Shown here: positions 1 to 8,818 of the stretch, piece after piece
Layout: each line of letters opens with the position of its first letter
Position numbering within the stretch: position 1 is the stretch's first letter
NCBI GenBank assembly: GCA_910583845.1
Contig: CAJUAB010000022.1
Location: forward strand, 1-64,000
Length of the DNA: 64,000 nt
DNA from: an uncultured Acetatifactor sp.
GTDB taxonomy: Bacteria > Bacillota > Clostridia > Lachnospirales > Lachnospiraceae
Direction: 5' to 3'
Notes under the pieces: model-generated
The model's database searches: none
What the model was told of the DNA's origin: nothing
The model's input: the letters and a program-made list of their open reading frames with translations, nothing else
Translations under genes and position numbers: made by a program

Positions 1-66
1 GCAAAATAAGGAAGTTTTTTATGAAACTTGTTTATTCAAGTGGCAAACTCGGGAGGAGCAGATCGG

Positions 67-92
67 GGGCTTGTAAAACAAGTCCCTTTTTT
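67..92 (+). terminator. Intrinsic terminator of an upstream gene
   Basis: GGGCTTGT, a short loop, then ACAAGTCCC and a run of six T. One base is bulged in the stem. It probably ends a transcription unit that lies before the window. Confidence 0.6.
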
Positions 93-94
93 GC

Positions 95-123
95 TTGAAA
101 AATACTTTCTTTCATGTTAATAT
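95..123 (+). promoter_or_regulatory. Putative sigma-A promoter for the deacetylase gene
   Basis: TTGAAA (95-100), a 17-bp spacer and TAATAT (118-123), directly after the terminator at 67-92 and about 45 bp before the first start codon. An overlapping TATAAT sits three bases further on. Confidence 0.45.
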
Positions 124-165
124 AATTTTGAAGTTGCTTTTTATTGGAAGGGTTGGTAAGCTGAA

Positions 166-1146
166 ATGGAGAAGGGGCAGAGATCTCAGGGGGATGCCCG
201 GCGCAGGAGAGTGCAGCGGCTGAAAAAGATGATTGTGCTGTCGGTGCTGATCTGGATGATTTTTCCCGTGGGATTGTGTGTGGCACTTTTTGGAAGGATA
301 AAGGCGCTGGACAGGCAGTTGGCGGAGAGCCAGAGCTGTCAGCAGCAATTGCTGGAGCAGGTGGCGGCTGTCGCGGCCAGACAGGAAGAGGAAGCGCTGC
401 GGAGGCAGGAAGATGACATGGAGCAGCAGTCATCTCCGCTTGAGAGGCAGGAGATTATGGTGTCCGCTCCCGTGGCGGCCGCGGACGGTCAGAATGGGGA
501 TCTGGCGGTGGTGGAGCCGGACGCCGCCCACAAGGTGTATCTGACTTTTGATGACGGCCCCAGCAAATACACGGAGGAAATTCTGGATATACTGGATACC
601 TATGACGTGAAAGCCACTTTTTTTGTGCTGGGCAAGGAGAGCGAGTATTCCATAGAGATGCTGCAGGAGATTGCCAGGAGGGGCCACACCATCGGTATGC
701 ATTCTTACTCGCACAAATACGCGGAGATCTACCGCTCCGTGGAAGATTTTTCGGCTGATTTTTATCAGATCTATTCGTATATTCTGGAAAACACCGGGAT
801 ACAGAGTACCTGTTACCGTTTTCCCGGCGGCAGCTCCAATGCCATCAGCGATATTGACATGCATGTGTTTGCGGATTTCCTGGCGGAGCAGGAGATCGAG
901 TATTTTGACTGGAATGTATCGTCCGGAGATGGCGGCAGTGTGCTGCTGGATGTGGATACCCTGGTCCGCAATGCCACTTCCGGTATCCCGGGCAACGGGA
1001 CATCCATTATACTGATGCACGACGCGGCTTCCCGTCCTACCACAGTGGAGGCGCTGCCGCGGATTATTGAGAACATTCTGGCAATGGAGGACACGGCGAT
1101 TCTGCCCATCACGGACAATACCACGCCGGTTCATCATATCAAGTGA
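166..1146 (+). CDS. Membrane-anchored polysaccharide deacetylase (NodB domain)
   Basis: 326 aa. A basic N-terminus is followed by one membrane segment (about residues 22-42), a Gln/Glu-rich probable coiled coil (45-95) and a NodB homology domain (about 122-310). Visible family motifs are TFDDGP (metal-binding Asp pair), the HSYSH histidine motif, RFPGGSSN, DWNVSSGD and ILMHD. NodB enzymes remove acetyl groups from peptidoglycan or other N-acetylated glycans using a divalent metal, and the anchor places this one outside the cell. The ribosome binding site (GGAAGGG) is modest. The substrate cannot be told from sequence. Confidence 0.85.
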   Translation: MEKGQRSQGDARRRRVQRLKKMIVLSVLIWMIFPVGLCVALFGRIKALDRQLAESQSCQQQLLEQVAAVAARQEEEALRRQEDDMEQQSSPLERQEIMVSAPVAAADGQNGDLAVVEPDAAHKVYLTFDDGPSKYTEEILDILDTYDVKATFFVLGKESEYSIEMLQEIARRGHTIGMHSYSHKYAEIYRSVEDFSADFYQIYSYILENTGIQSTCYRFPGGSSNAISDIDMHVFADFLAEQEIEYFDWNVSSGDGGSVLLDVDTLVRNATSGIPGNGTSIILMHDAASRPTTVEALPRIIENILAMEDTAILPITDNTTPVHHIK

Positions 1147-1300
1147 GCAGTCCTGATTTAGGCCGGTAAGGACTTGCCGTTTAACCTGACTCAAGGGCGG
1201 AAATAGTATGGGCAGGGGCAGATTCTGCCGAGCATCTGGCAGAAAGCATTATTCAAACAAGCTCTAAGTGAAGACAACTCAAAACAGGAGGAAGAAAAGT

Positions 1301-2320
1301 ATGGGTTTTTTCTCAGATTTAAAGGAGGATTTGTCCCAGGCAGTCAATGAACTGATGCCGGAGGACGAGCAGCCCCAGGAGGAAGGGTTTGGGAATATCG
1401 ACGAGATGCTGGAGAGAGTGGACTCCATAGTGGTTCCCGAAATATCCGCTCTGGAGCCGGAGCCCCGGAAACCGGACGTGCAGGAATCTCCGGCCTGGGA
1501 ACGGCAGCCCTCGCGGGAGCCCGAGAATATGGATGTGCCCTGGCAGCAGTCGGAGGAGGTTTCCGAAGCGGATCAGCCGGATGATTTTGCAGAAAATGAT
1601 GTGGCAGGGCCGGCGGCGGAAGAGGAGCCGAGGCAGGAGGAGCCGGAGAAAAACGGGGAGCCGCAGTCCGGCATGGACGGCATTGACCTGGAGAAGATGC
1701 TGGAGAACGCTCTGGCAGCCGGCAGCGGAAGCGGGGAACCGGTATATGAGGAAGAGAATACAGAGACAATAACAGAAAACCAAAAGGAGACAAAGGGGGA
1801 ATCTAAAGTGGAAGAGATGATTAACGCGCGGATGGCATCAGATGAGACATCTTCGATAACAGCAGGTATGACAATCAACGGCGATGTGGTGAGCGAGGGT
1901 TCGGTGGATCTGATCGGTTGTGTAAACGGCAATATTGATATTCTGGGCAAGCTGAATGTGACCGGCTATATCAACGGAAACTCCAAGGCGGCGGAGATCT
2001 ACGCGGACAACGCAAAGGTCAATGGAGAGATTGTCAGCGAGGGTGCGGTGAAGATCGGGTCCAGCTCCGTGGTAATCGGAAATATCTGTGCCACCAGCGC
2101 CGTGATCGCGGGCGCGGTCAAAGGCGATATAGATGTCAAGGGTCCGGTGATTTTAGACACTTCCGCCATCGTCATGGGCAATATCAAGTCCAAATCCGTG
2201 CAGATCAACAACGGAGCCGTGATCGAGGGTATGTGCTCTCAGTGCTATGCGGAGGTAAATCCCATTTCCTTCTTCGATGACTACAAGCCGGAAGTGCGAA
2301 ACAACAAAAACAGCATATAG
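1301..2320 (+). CDS. Bactofilin-family polymer-forming protein with a long acidic N-terminus
   Basis: 339 aa. The ATG at 1301 is chosen because AGGAGGAA lies just before it; an upstream in-frame GTG at 1268 has no such site. About the first 175 residues are acidic, rich in Glu and Pro and low in complexity, so probably disordered. The C-terminal 140 residues are short hydrophobic beta repeats (INGDVVSEGSVDLIGCVNGN and similar), typical of the bactofilin beta-helix (DUF583) that polymerises on the membrane. Bactofilins scaffold cell-wall enzymes, so the upstream deacetylase is a sensible neighbour. The long acidic extension is unusual, since most bactofilins are 120-200 aa. Confidence 0.8.
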   Translation: MGFFSDLKEDLSQAVNELMPEDEQPQEEGFGNIDEMLERVDSIVVPEISALEPEPRKPDVQESPAWERQPSREPENMDVPWQQSEEVSEADQPDDFAENDVAGPAAEEEPRQEEPEKNGEPQSGMDGIDLEKMLENALAAGSGSGEPVYEEENTETITENQKETKGESKVEEMINARMASDETSSITAGMTINGDVVSEGSVDLIGCVNGNIDILGKLNVTGYINGNSKAAEIYADNAKVNGEIVSEGAVKIGSSSVVIGNICATSAVIAGAVKGDIDVKGPVILDTSAIVMGNIKSKSVQINNGAVIEGMCSQCYAEVNPISFFDDYKPEVRNNKNSI

Positions 2321-2360
2321 AAGAATGCGGTAAAGTCCAGTGAAAGGCGGGAGCACGAAT

Positions 2361-3059
2361 ATGCGGCGTATTTTATTGAAACTGAGCGGTGAAGCGCTGG
2401 CGGGGGCAAAGAAGACCGGGTTCGACGAGGAGACCGTGCGGAATGTGGCCCTGCAGGTAAAGCAGCTGGTGGATGACGGAATCCAGGTGGGAATCGTCAT
2501 TGGCGGCGGCAATTTCTGGAGAGGCCGTTCCAGCGAGAATATTGACCGGACCAAGGCGGATCAGATCGGTATGCTGGCAACTGTGATGAACTGCATCTAT
2601 GTGTCGGAGATTTTTCGCTCGGTGGGTATGATGACGGGGATTCTGACTCCTTTTGAATGCGGTTCGTTTACCAAACTTTTTTCCAAGGACAGAGCCAATA
2701 AGTATTTTGCCAAGGGCGTTGTGGTGTTTTTTGCAGGAGGTACGGGACATCCCTATTTTTCCACGGATACGGGCGTGGTGCTCAGGGCCGTTGAGGTGGA
2801 CGCGGATGTGATCCTGCTGGCCAAATCCATCGACGGTGTATATGATGACGATCCCGGCAAAAATCCGTTGGCAAAGAAGTATGATCAGGTCACCATTGAC
2901 GAGGTAATTGCCAGAAATCTGCAGGTGGTTGACATGACGGCTTCCATTCTGGCCAGGGATAACAGGATGCCCATGTGGGTGTTTGGCCTGAACGAGGAGA
3001 ACAGTATTGTGAATACGGTCCGAGGGAAGTTTAACGGAACCAAAGTCACTGTGGAATGA
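2361..3059 (+). CDS. pyrH: Uridylate kinase
   Basis: 232 aa, normal length for PyrH. It phosphorylates UMP to UDP with ATP in the cytoplasm. The start RRILLKLSGEAL, the glycine-rich IGGGNFWRG and the segment TDTGVVLRAVEVDADVILLAK are typical of the bacterial hexameric UMP kinase of the amino-acid-kinase fold. The ATG at 2361 follows GAAAGGCGGG. An in-frame GTG at 2340 would add seven residues that do not look like the family. It sits just before frr, a common pairing. Confidence 0.95.
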   Translation: MRRILLKLSGEALAGAKKTGFDEETVRNVALQVKQLVDDGIQVGIVIGGGNFWRGRSSENIDRTKADQIGMLATVMNCIYVSEIFRSVGMMTGILTPFECGSFTKLFSKDRANKYFAKGVVVFFAGGTGHPYFSTDTGVVLRAVEVDADVILLAKSIDGVYDDDPGKNPLAKKYDQVTIDEVIARNLQVVDMTASILARDNRMPMWVFGLNEENSIVNTVRGKFNGTKVTVE

Positions 3060-3066
3060 AGGGGAG

Positions 3067-3138
3067 CAGAGCCATCGCGCAGCGATTTGGGGGGGCAGCG
3101 AAGGGACTTTCCCCTTCAGAGCCATCGCGCAGCGATTT
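3067..3138. repeat. 22-bp direct repeat pair between pyrH and frr
   Basis: The 22 bases at 3067-3088, which contain GCCATCGCGCAGCGATTT, recur exactly at 3117-3138. Between them lies a small GAAGGG/CCCTTC hairpin. The second copy ends six bases before the frr ribosome binding site. Confidence 0.85.
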
Positions 3139-3155
3139 AATTAGGAGGTATGTAC

Positions 3156-3707
3156 ATGGATGCAAGATTGCAGCAATATGAAGATAAAATGAAAAAAACA
3201 TATGAATTTATGGAGTCTGATTACGGTACAATCAGAGCGGGACGCGCCAATCCCCACGTGCTGGACAAGATCCGGGTCAATTATTATGGCACACCTACGC
3301 CGATCCAGCAGGTGGGCAATGTGACGGTACCCGAGGCCAGGATTATTCAGATCGCTCCATGGGAGAGGAATCTGCTGAAGGAGATCGAGAAGGCTATACA
3401 GACTTCCGATCTGGGGATCAATCCTTCCAATGATGGCAGCGTGATCCGCCTGGTGTTCCCGGAGCTTACGGAGGAGCGCAGGAAAGATCTGGTGAAGGAA
3501 GTAAAGAAGAAAGCGGAGGAAGGCAAGGTTGCTGTCCGTAATATCCGCAGGGACGGCAATGATTTTCTCAAGAAGCTGGGCAAGACAGAAGTATCCGAGG
3601 ACGAGATCAAGCAGCTGGAAGAGAGTCTGCAAAAGTTGACGGATAAATATATCAAGGATATCGACGCTCTGATGGAGGCCAAATCCAAGGAAATCATGAC
3701 CGTATAG
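3156..3707 (+). CDS. frr: Ribosome recycling factor
   Basis: 183 aa, normal size. With EF-G it splits post-termination ribosomes. The N-terminal helix (KMKKTYEFMESDYGTIRAGR), the IRVNYYGTPTPIQQVGN strand region and the C-terminal helix are textbook RRF. An ATG at 3150 lies only one base from the AGGAGG at 3143-3148, so the ATG at 3156 (spacing seven) is the better start. Confidence 0.95.
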   Translation: MDARLQQYEDKMKKTYEFMESDYGTIRAGRANPHVLDKIRVNYYGTPTPIQQVGNVTVPEARIIQIAPWERNLLKEIEKAIQTSDLGINPSNDGSVIRLVFPELTEERRKDLVKEVKKKAEEGKVAVRNIRRDGNDFLKKLGKTEVSEDEIKQLEESLQKLTDKYIKDIDALMEAKSKEIMTV

Positions 3708-3898
3708 TCGGGAATTATCAGCGGATTGTTCTTGGATCAGGAAAGTACAATGGATAGAGGGAGGGACAGTCAGCATCCGGAAGGATGAGGACTGCTCCCT
3801 TTCCATGTATATAAAGGGAATATTTGCCGACGCCGTTATCGGGGAGCGCATGGAAACCACAAATGGTCATCTGCGGGGGCGGACGGATTGGAGGAAGC

Positions 3899-4636
3899 AT
3901 GGCTGGGAATAATAAGCAGGAGTTGAAGGTGCCGCGGCATGTGGCAATTATTCTGGACGGTAACGGGCGCTGGGCAAAGGCCAGAGGATTGCCGCGGAAT
4001 ATGGGACATGTGGAGGGAGCCAAGACCGTGGAGGTCATATGCGAGGAGGCTTACCGCATGGGGATACAGTATCTGACGGTATATGCGTTTTCCACGGAGA
4101 ACTGGACACGTCCCAAGGACGAGGTAGATGCCCTTATGAGGCTGCTGCGCAATTATATGAAAACCTGTTTGAAGACTGCGGAGAAGAACCGTATGTGTGT
4201 CCGGGTGCTGGGGGAGAAATCCCGTCTGGATCAGGATATCCGTACACGTATACAGGAGCTGGAGGAGGCTACCAGGCACAATGACGGACTGCGCTTTCAG
4301 ATCGCTATCAATTATGGAGGCCGGGACGAGATCGTCCGTGCCGTGCGGCGGATGGGCCAGGATATCCAGAGAGGGGCCGTGATTCCTCAGGAGATCAACG
4401 AACAGCTGGTGGGCGAATATCTGGATACCCATGGTATCCCGGAGCCGGATCTGCTGATCCGCACCTGTAATGAGCAGCGGATATCCAACTTCCTGCTCTG
4501 GCAGCTGGCCTATACGGAGCTCTACTTTACACCGGTGGCCTGGCCGGACTTTAATAAAGAAGAATTGGTCAAGGCCGTGGAGGCATATAATCAGAGAGAC
4601 AGAAGATACGGCAGAATTTCGGAGGCGGATGCCTGA
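3899..4636 (+). CDS. uppS: Undecaprenyl diphosphate synthase
   Basis: 245 aa. This cis-prenyltransferase makes the C55 lipid carrier for cell-wall synthesis. The motifs are HVAIILDGNGRWAKARG (catalytic Asp and P-loop), YAFSTENWTRP, and RTCNEQRISNFLLWQLAYTE near the C-terminus. The last usually reads RTSGEQRLSNF, and here CN replaces SG. The ATG at 3899 follows GGAGGAA; an open frame runs further upstream but does not match the family. cdsA and dxr follow, forming a lipid and isoprenoid operon. Confidence 0.95.
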   Translation: MAGNNKQELKVPRHVAIILDGNGRWAKARGLPRNMGHVEGAKTVEVICEEAYRMGIQYLTVYAFSTENWTRPKDEVDALMRLLRNYMKTCLKTAEKNRMCVRVLGEKSRLDQDIRTRIQELEEATRHNDGLRFQIAINYGGRDEIVRAVRRMGQDIQRGAVIPQEINEQLVGEYLDTHGIPEPDLLIRTCNEQRISNFLLWQLAYTELYFTPVAWPDFNKEELVKAVEAYNQRDRRYGRISEADA

Positions 4637-4690
4637 ATGCGGACATCCCGATACTATGGAGTATTATTGCGGAAGAGAGGATGAAACCTA

Positions 4691-5521
4691 ATGTTTTGGA
4701 CCAGATTAATCAGTGGAGTCATCATGGTAATCGTAGCCCTGGCTACCATGTGGCTTGGAGGCCCTTATCTGGCCGGGATACTGCTGATCATATCCCTGGC
4801 AGGGTACCGGGAACTGACAAAGGCACAGAAGGTAAACGCGGCTGCGAAGGGGTTCAATGGGCTGGAGATGGTGGGCTTTGGCGGCATCGTGCTCTATTAT
4901 GCGGTCATGATGGTCTGGCAGGATACCACTCTGCTGCTGATGTGCATAGTGCTGCTGTTTATGGCGGAGATGTTTCTGTATGTAATTCTCTTTCCCAGAT
5001 ACCGGGCGGAACAGGTGGTGACGGCGGTATTTTCTTTCCTGTACGCGCCGGTGATGCTTTCTTTCATGTATATGACCCGTATGAGTTATCTGGGAAACTA
5101 TATGGTATGGCTGATTCTGATCAGCGCCTGGGGTTGTGATACCTGTGCTTACTGTGTGGGTAAGCTGATTGGCAGAAAAAAAGTATTTCCGGTGCTCAGT
5201 CCGCACAAATCTCTGGAAGGCTGCATTGGAGGCGTGGCCGGGGCGGCGCTGATCGGCGGCATCTATGCATACTTTGTGGTGGAGCCGGTAGTTCCGGACC
5301 AGCAGGTACTGTGGGTGATCGTGTTTATCAGCGCCGTGGGCGCGCTGATGTCCATGGTGGGGGATCTGGCGGCATCCGCCATCAAGAGAAACCATGATAT
5401 CAAGGACTACGGTAAGATTCTGCCGGGACATGGCGGTATTATGGACCGGTTCGACAGTATGATCGTGACGGCCCCCATGATTTATTTCCTGTCGGTACTG
5501 ATGATTCACGCGGTGGGGTGA
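4691..5521 (+). CDS. cdsA: Phosphatidate cytidylyltransferase
   Basis: 276 aa integral membrane enzyme with about eight hydrophobic segments. It makes CDP-diacylglycerol from phosphatidate and CTP, the branch point of phospholipid synthesis. The C-terminal signature is clear: LSPHKSLEGCIGG in the middle, then MVGDLAASAIKRNHDIKDYG and LPGHGGIMDRFDS. It lies 54 bases after uppS and 73 before dxr. Confidence 0.95.
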   Translation: MFWTRLISGVIMVIVALATMWLGGPYLAGILLIISLAGYRELTKAQKVNAAAKGFNGLEMVGFGGIVLYYAVMMVWQDTTLLLMCIVLLFMAEMFLYVILFPRYRAEQVVTAVFSFLYAPVMLSFMYMTRMSYLGNYMVWLILISAWGCDTCAYCVGKLIGRKKVFPVLSPHKSLEGCIGGVAGAALIGGIYAYFVVEPVVPDQQVLWVIVFISAVGALMSMVGDLAASAIKRNHDIKDYGKILPGHGGIMDRFDSMIVTAPMIYFLSVLMIHAVG

Positions 5522-5594
5522 CGAATGACAGGCAATTGCGGAAAGGGCTCCGCAGACGCCAATGACGAATGACAGCATCGGGAGACTTACAATT

Positions 5595-6740
5595 ATGAAA
5601 AAAATTGCGATTTTGGGTTCTACCGGTTCCATCGGAACCCAGACCCTGGAGATTGTCAGAAGCAATCGGGAAGAATTAGAGGTGGCTGCCCTGGCGGCGA
5701 ACAGTAATGTGACGCTGATGGAAGCCCAGATTCGGGAGTTTCATCCCCGGATTGCGGTGATGTGGTCGGCGGAGGCCGCAGCACAGCTGCGGGTTCGCGT
5801 GTCGGACTGCCAGGTGCGGGTATTGCAGGGCATGGAGGGGCTGCTGGAAATCGCGGTTATGCCCCAGGCGCAGGTATTGGTTACGGCGATCGTGGGTATG
5901 ATTGGTATCAGGCCCACCATCGAGGCCATCAAGGCGGGAAAGGACATCGCTCTGGCCAATAAGGAGACGCTGGTATGCGCGGGACATATCATCATGCCTC
6001 TGGCCAGGGAGCGGGGCATATCCATTTTGCCCGTGGACAGTGAACACAGCGCGATTTTCCAGTCATTGAACGGGGAACCAGCGGGCAGAATCAGCAGAAT
6101 CCTTCTGACGGCCTCCGGGGGTCCCTTCCGGGGCTGGAACAGGGAGAGGCTGGCCGGTGTGCAGGTGGAAGATGCGCTGAAGCATCCCAACTGGGCCATG
6201 GGCAGAAAGATTACCATAGATTCCTCCACGCTGGTCAACAAGGGACTGGAAGTCATGGAAGCCAAATGGCTTTTTGGGGTGGAGCCCTCTCAGATTCAAG
6301 TGGTGGTACATCCTCAGAGCATCATTCACTCCATGGTGGAATACATTGACGGGGCAGTGATTGCCCAGCTGGGAGTGCCGGATATGAAGCTGCCCATCCA
6401 GTATGCTCTGTTTTACCCCGACAGAAGGAAGATGGAGAATAACCGGGTGGATTTCTATAAGCTGGGCGGCGTGACCTTTGAAGAGCCGGATATGGAAACC
6501 TTTTATGGGTTAAAGCTGGCTTATCAGGCCCTGGAGAGGGGGGGCAGCCTGCCCACAGTATACAATGCGGCCAATGAGAGGGCAGTGGCGCTGTTTCTGG
6601 AGCGCAGGATCGGGTATTTGCAGATTCCGGAGCTGATCCAGCGCTGTATGGAGCACCACACGGCGGTGGAGCATCCGGACGTGGAGGAGATACTGGCGGC
6701 GGAACAGAGCGTATATGACTATATAAAGGGACTGGTATGA
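5595..6740 (+). CDS. dxr: 1-deoxy-D-xylulose-5-phosphate reductoisomerase
   Basis: 381 aa, family length. It is the second enzyme of the MEP pathway and uses NADPH. The N-terminal Rossmann motif is ILGSTGSIGTQTLEIV; ALANKETLV, LPVDSEHSAIFQ, LTASGGPFR and HPNWAMGRKITIDSSTLVNK carry the metal and substrate residues. The ATG at 5595 sits at the start of the conserved sequence after a weak GGGAGAC site. It stands in the usual uppS-cdsA-dxr-rseP order. Confidence 0.96.
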   Translation: MKKIAILGSTGSIGTQTLEIVRSNREELEVAALAANSNVTLMEAQIREFHPRIAVMWSAEAAAQLRVRVSDCQVRVLQGMEGLLEIAVMPQAQVLVTAIVGMIGIRPTIEAIKAGKDIALANKETLVCAGHIIMPLARERGISILPVDSEHSAIFQSLNGEPAGRISRILLTASGGPFRGWNRERLAGVQVEDALKHPNWAMGRKITIDSSTLVNKGLEVMEAKWLFGVEPSQIQVVVHPQSIIHSMVEYIDGAVIAQLGVPDMKLPIQYALFYPDRRKMENNRVDFYKLGGVTFEEPDMETFYGLKLAYQALERGGSLPTVYNAANERAVALFLERRIGYLQIPELIQRCMEHHTAVEHPDVEEILAAEQSVYDYIKGLV

Positions 6741-6750
6741 GAAAAAGAAT

Positions 6751-7812
6751 ATGACAACTTTGATGACATTCATTTTATTTATCTTAATCTTTGGCGTGGT
6801 GGTGATTTCCCACGAGTTCGGGCATTTTCTGATTGCCAGGGCCAACGGCATCCATGTGGTGGAATTTGCCATCGGTATGGGCCCCACTCTGTTTTCCTGG
6901 AAAAAGAAGGAGACAAAATACTCCGTCAAATTGCTGCCCCTGGGCGGTGCCTGTATGTTTGAGGGAGAGGACGGTTTGAATACCCAGGAAGGCGAGATCA
7001 CAGAAGGTTCTTTTCTACAGGCAAAGGTGTGGTCCAGGATTTCCACCGTGCTGGCAGGTCCTGTATTCAACTTTATTCTGGGGGGAATCATCGCTGTGAT
7101 TCTGGCGGGGGTGATGGTATTTTATGTGCCGGTGCTGTCCGACGTGTCCGACGGCGGAGCCGCCCAGCAGGCCGGACTTCAGGCAGGAGACCGGATCGTC
7201 GCCCTGAATGGAGAACGGGTATATCTCCGGGATGAAGTGCTTTTGTTTAATCGCGTAAACAACGGGAAGGAATTTTCGCTGACGTTTGAGCGTGACGGAC
7301 AGCAGTACATGGTTACCATGACCCCTATACTCAACGAGGCCACCGGCAACTACAATATGGGGATCTATCTGGGGGAGGCGTTGAAAGCGGAGGGACTCGA
7401 CGTGTTCAAGTACGCCTGGTATGAGATCCGCTACTGTGTCCGTTCCACCTGGCAGAGCCTGGGCCTGATGCTCCGGGGACAGGTGAAACGGGAGGAAGTG
7501 GCCGGACCGGTGGGAATTGCCGTCAATGTGGTGGGCAAGACTTACACGGAGGCAAAGCAGTATGGATGGGAGACGGTGGCGCTGAACATGGGTTACATCA
7601 CGCTGCTTTTGACCATCAATCTGGGGATACTGAATCTGCTGCCCATTCCGGCTCTCGATGGGGGCAGACTGGTGTTTTTGCTGCTGGAGGTGGTCCGGGG
7701 CAAGCCCATACCGCCGGATAAAGAGGGACTGGTGCATTTTATCGGTCTGGTGTTTTTCATGATCCTGATGGTAATCGTCTTTTTTAATGATCTTCGCAAT
7801 ATTTTCGGATGA
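6751..7812 (+). CDS. rseP: RseP-type site-2 intramembrane metalloprotease
   Basis: 353 aa. Four membrane segments are visible. The zinc motif HEFGH lies in the first, and the LLPIPALDGGR motif near the C-terminus supplies the third zinc ligand. A single PDZ domain (about residues 130-200, with GLQAGDRIVALNGE) sits between. The family cleaves membrane-spanning anti-sigma factors or signal peptides within the bilayer; the substrate here is not known. It follows dxr by ten bases and is probably the last gene of this operon. Confidence 0.93.
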   Translation: MTTLMTFILFILIFGVVVISHEFGHFLIARANGIHVVEFAIGMGPTLFSWKKKETKYSVKLLPLGGACMFEGEDGLNTQEGEITEGSFLQAKVWSRISTVLAGPVFNFILGGIIAVILAGVMVFYVPVLSDVSDGGAAQQAGLQAGDRIVALNGERVYLRDEVLLFNRVNNGKEFSLTFERDGQQYMVTMTPILNEATGNYNMGIYLGEALKAEGLDVFKYAWYEIRYCVRSTWQSLGLMLRGQVKREEVAGPVGIAVNVVGKTYTEAKQYGWETVALNMGYITLLLTINLGILNLLPIPALDGGRLVFLLLEVVRGKPIPPDKEGLVHFIGLVFFMILMVIVFFNDLRNIFG

Positions 7813-8028
7813 TTTTTTCTTTGAGTTTCCGGTCAGGACGGGGAGCGGTCAAAAATCCCTGTCCGGCAGGAAAATATCATTTTCAGAACGGGTTTACGAG
7901 AATTCTCTCAAATTTTTCACGGTTATGATTTTATGGCAGGGCAAATGTATCCGGCAGGTTCCGGGCGGCTGGAACCGGATTTGGTTTCGGTTCCGTTCGC
8001 AAATCCCTGTGCGCAAGTGACGAAGCTG

Positions 8029-8084
8029 GTCGCTTACGGGGAATTCCTTGCATTTGCCGGAGGAACTTTATAGGGAAAGGAACA
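8029..8084 (+). repeat. Copy 1 of a dispersed 55-bp leader module
   Basis: This stretch resembles 61102-61156 base for base over most of its length and includes the ribosome binding segment ATAGGGAAAGGAACA. A third, less complete copy begins at 30178. The rest of the intergenic stretch 7813-8028 shows only small dyads, for example GGTTCC/GGAACC near 7955. Confidence 0.6.
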
Positions 8085-8088
8085 TAAC

Positions 8089-8709
8089 ATGAGTATTGTA
8101 TCAAACTACATATGGGAAAAGGATTTGGATGGCGGCAGAAATCCGGTATCTCTGATTGCGCAGCAGGCAGGAATCCGGGGCCGGGAGATCTGTCTGTTTT
8201 GTGTCTGCGAAAGTCCGCAGGGAGAGTGGGGAGGACGTGTGACGGAGCAGCTGGTGGATTGGTTTCACAAAATCTGTCTGCCGGCCTGCGGAGGAAGACG
8301 GCAGCCGGTTCCCGAAGAACTGTTGGAGGAGGAGTTATATGAGATCGAGAGAGAATTGCCGGGGAAGGACAGGGGCAGCTATGGAGGTCTCCTGCTGATG
8401 GGGAACCGTTTCTATCTCTTTGGAAGGGGGAATATAGAAGTGCGGCTGGTCAACTGCCGATATAACCGTCCCCAGATGAAGGAATTGTGTTTCCCTCTGT
8501 CTGGCAGGATTCAAAGGGGGGCGGGCCTGCTGCTTTACACGCCTCTTCTCACGGAGAAGCTGGAGCAGGAGGAGGTATGCCAGATTTTGCACGGCGAGGG
8601 CCGGTGGCAGGAGGAACGTATAGCCAGGCGGCTTAAAGAATTGTGGCAGGAGGGCCGGAGCCGTGGGAATACCGGGCCGGTGGGCGGGATTTATCTGCAA
8701 GTGGTGTGA
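8089..8709 (+). CDS. Probable degenerate PP2C-like protein next to a Ser/Thr kinase
   Basis: 206 aa, soluble, with no membrane segment. I see no firm family signature. The order of hydrophobic strands (GGLLLMGNRFYLFGRGNIEV, then RGAGLLLYTPLLTEKL, then a short C-terminal tail) resembles the core of PP2C phosphatases, where a strand pair ending in GDSR is followed by LLLCSDGL. The metal-binding aspartates expected at those places are absent (GRGN and YTPL instead). The kinase gene begins 109 bases downstream, and kinase-PP2C pairs are common in Gram-positives. I infer a non-catalytic or strongly diverged partner; it could also be unrelated. Confidence 0.4.
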   Translation: MSIVSNYIWEKDLDGGRNPVSLIAQQAGIRGREICLFCVCESPQGEWGGRVTEQLVDWFHKICLPACGGRRQPVPEELLEEELYEIERELPGKDRGSYGGLLLMGNRFYLFGRGNIEVRLVNCRYNRPQMKELCFPLSGRIQRGAGLLLYTPLLTEKLEQEEVCQILHGEGRWQEERIARRLKELWQEGRSRGNTGPVGGIYLQVV

Positions 8710-8818
8710 GGATATAAATGGATGGAATCCGTTCCCCCCAAGGCGCCTGGCAGGGAAAACAGGAGTGGAAATACAGAATCAGGATGCAGGACCATCAGGT
8801 CCGGGAGGTTGTGGGAAA

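Noticed and set aside
7787..8020. Small gene overlapping the end of rseP
   Set aside because: It overlaps the conserved C-terminus of RseP in another frame and has no family-like sequence or ribosome site.
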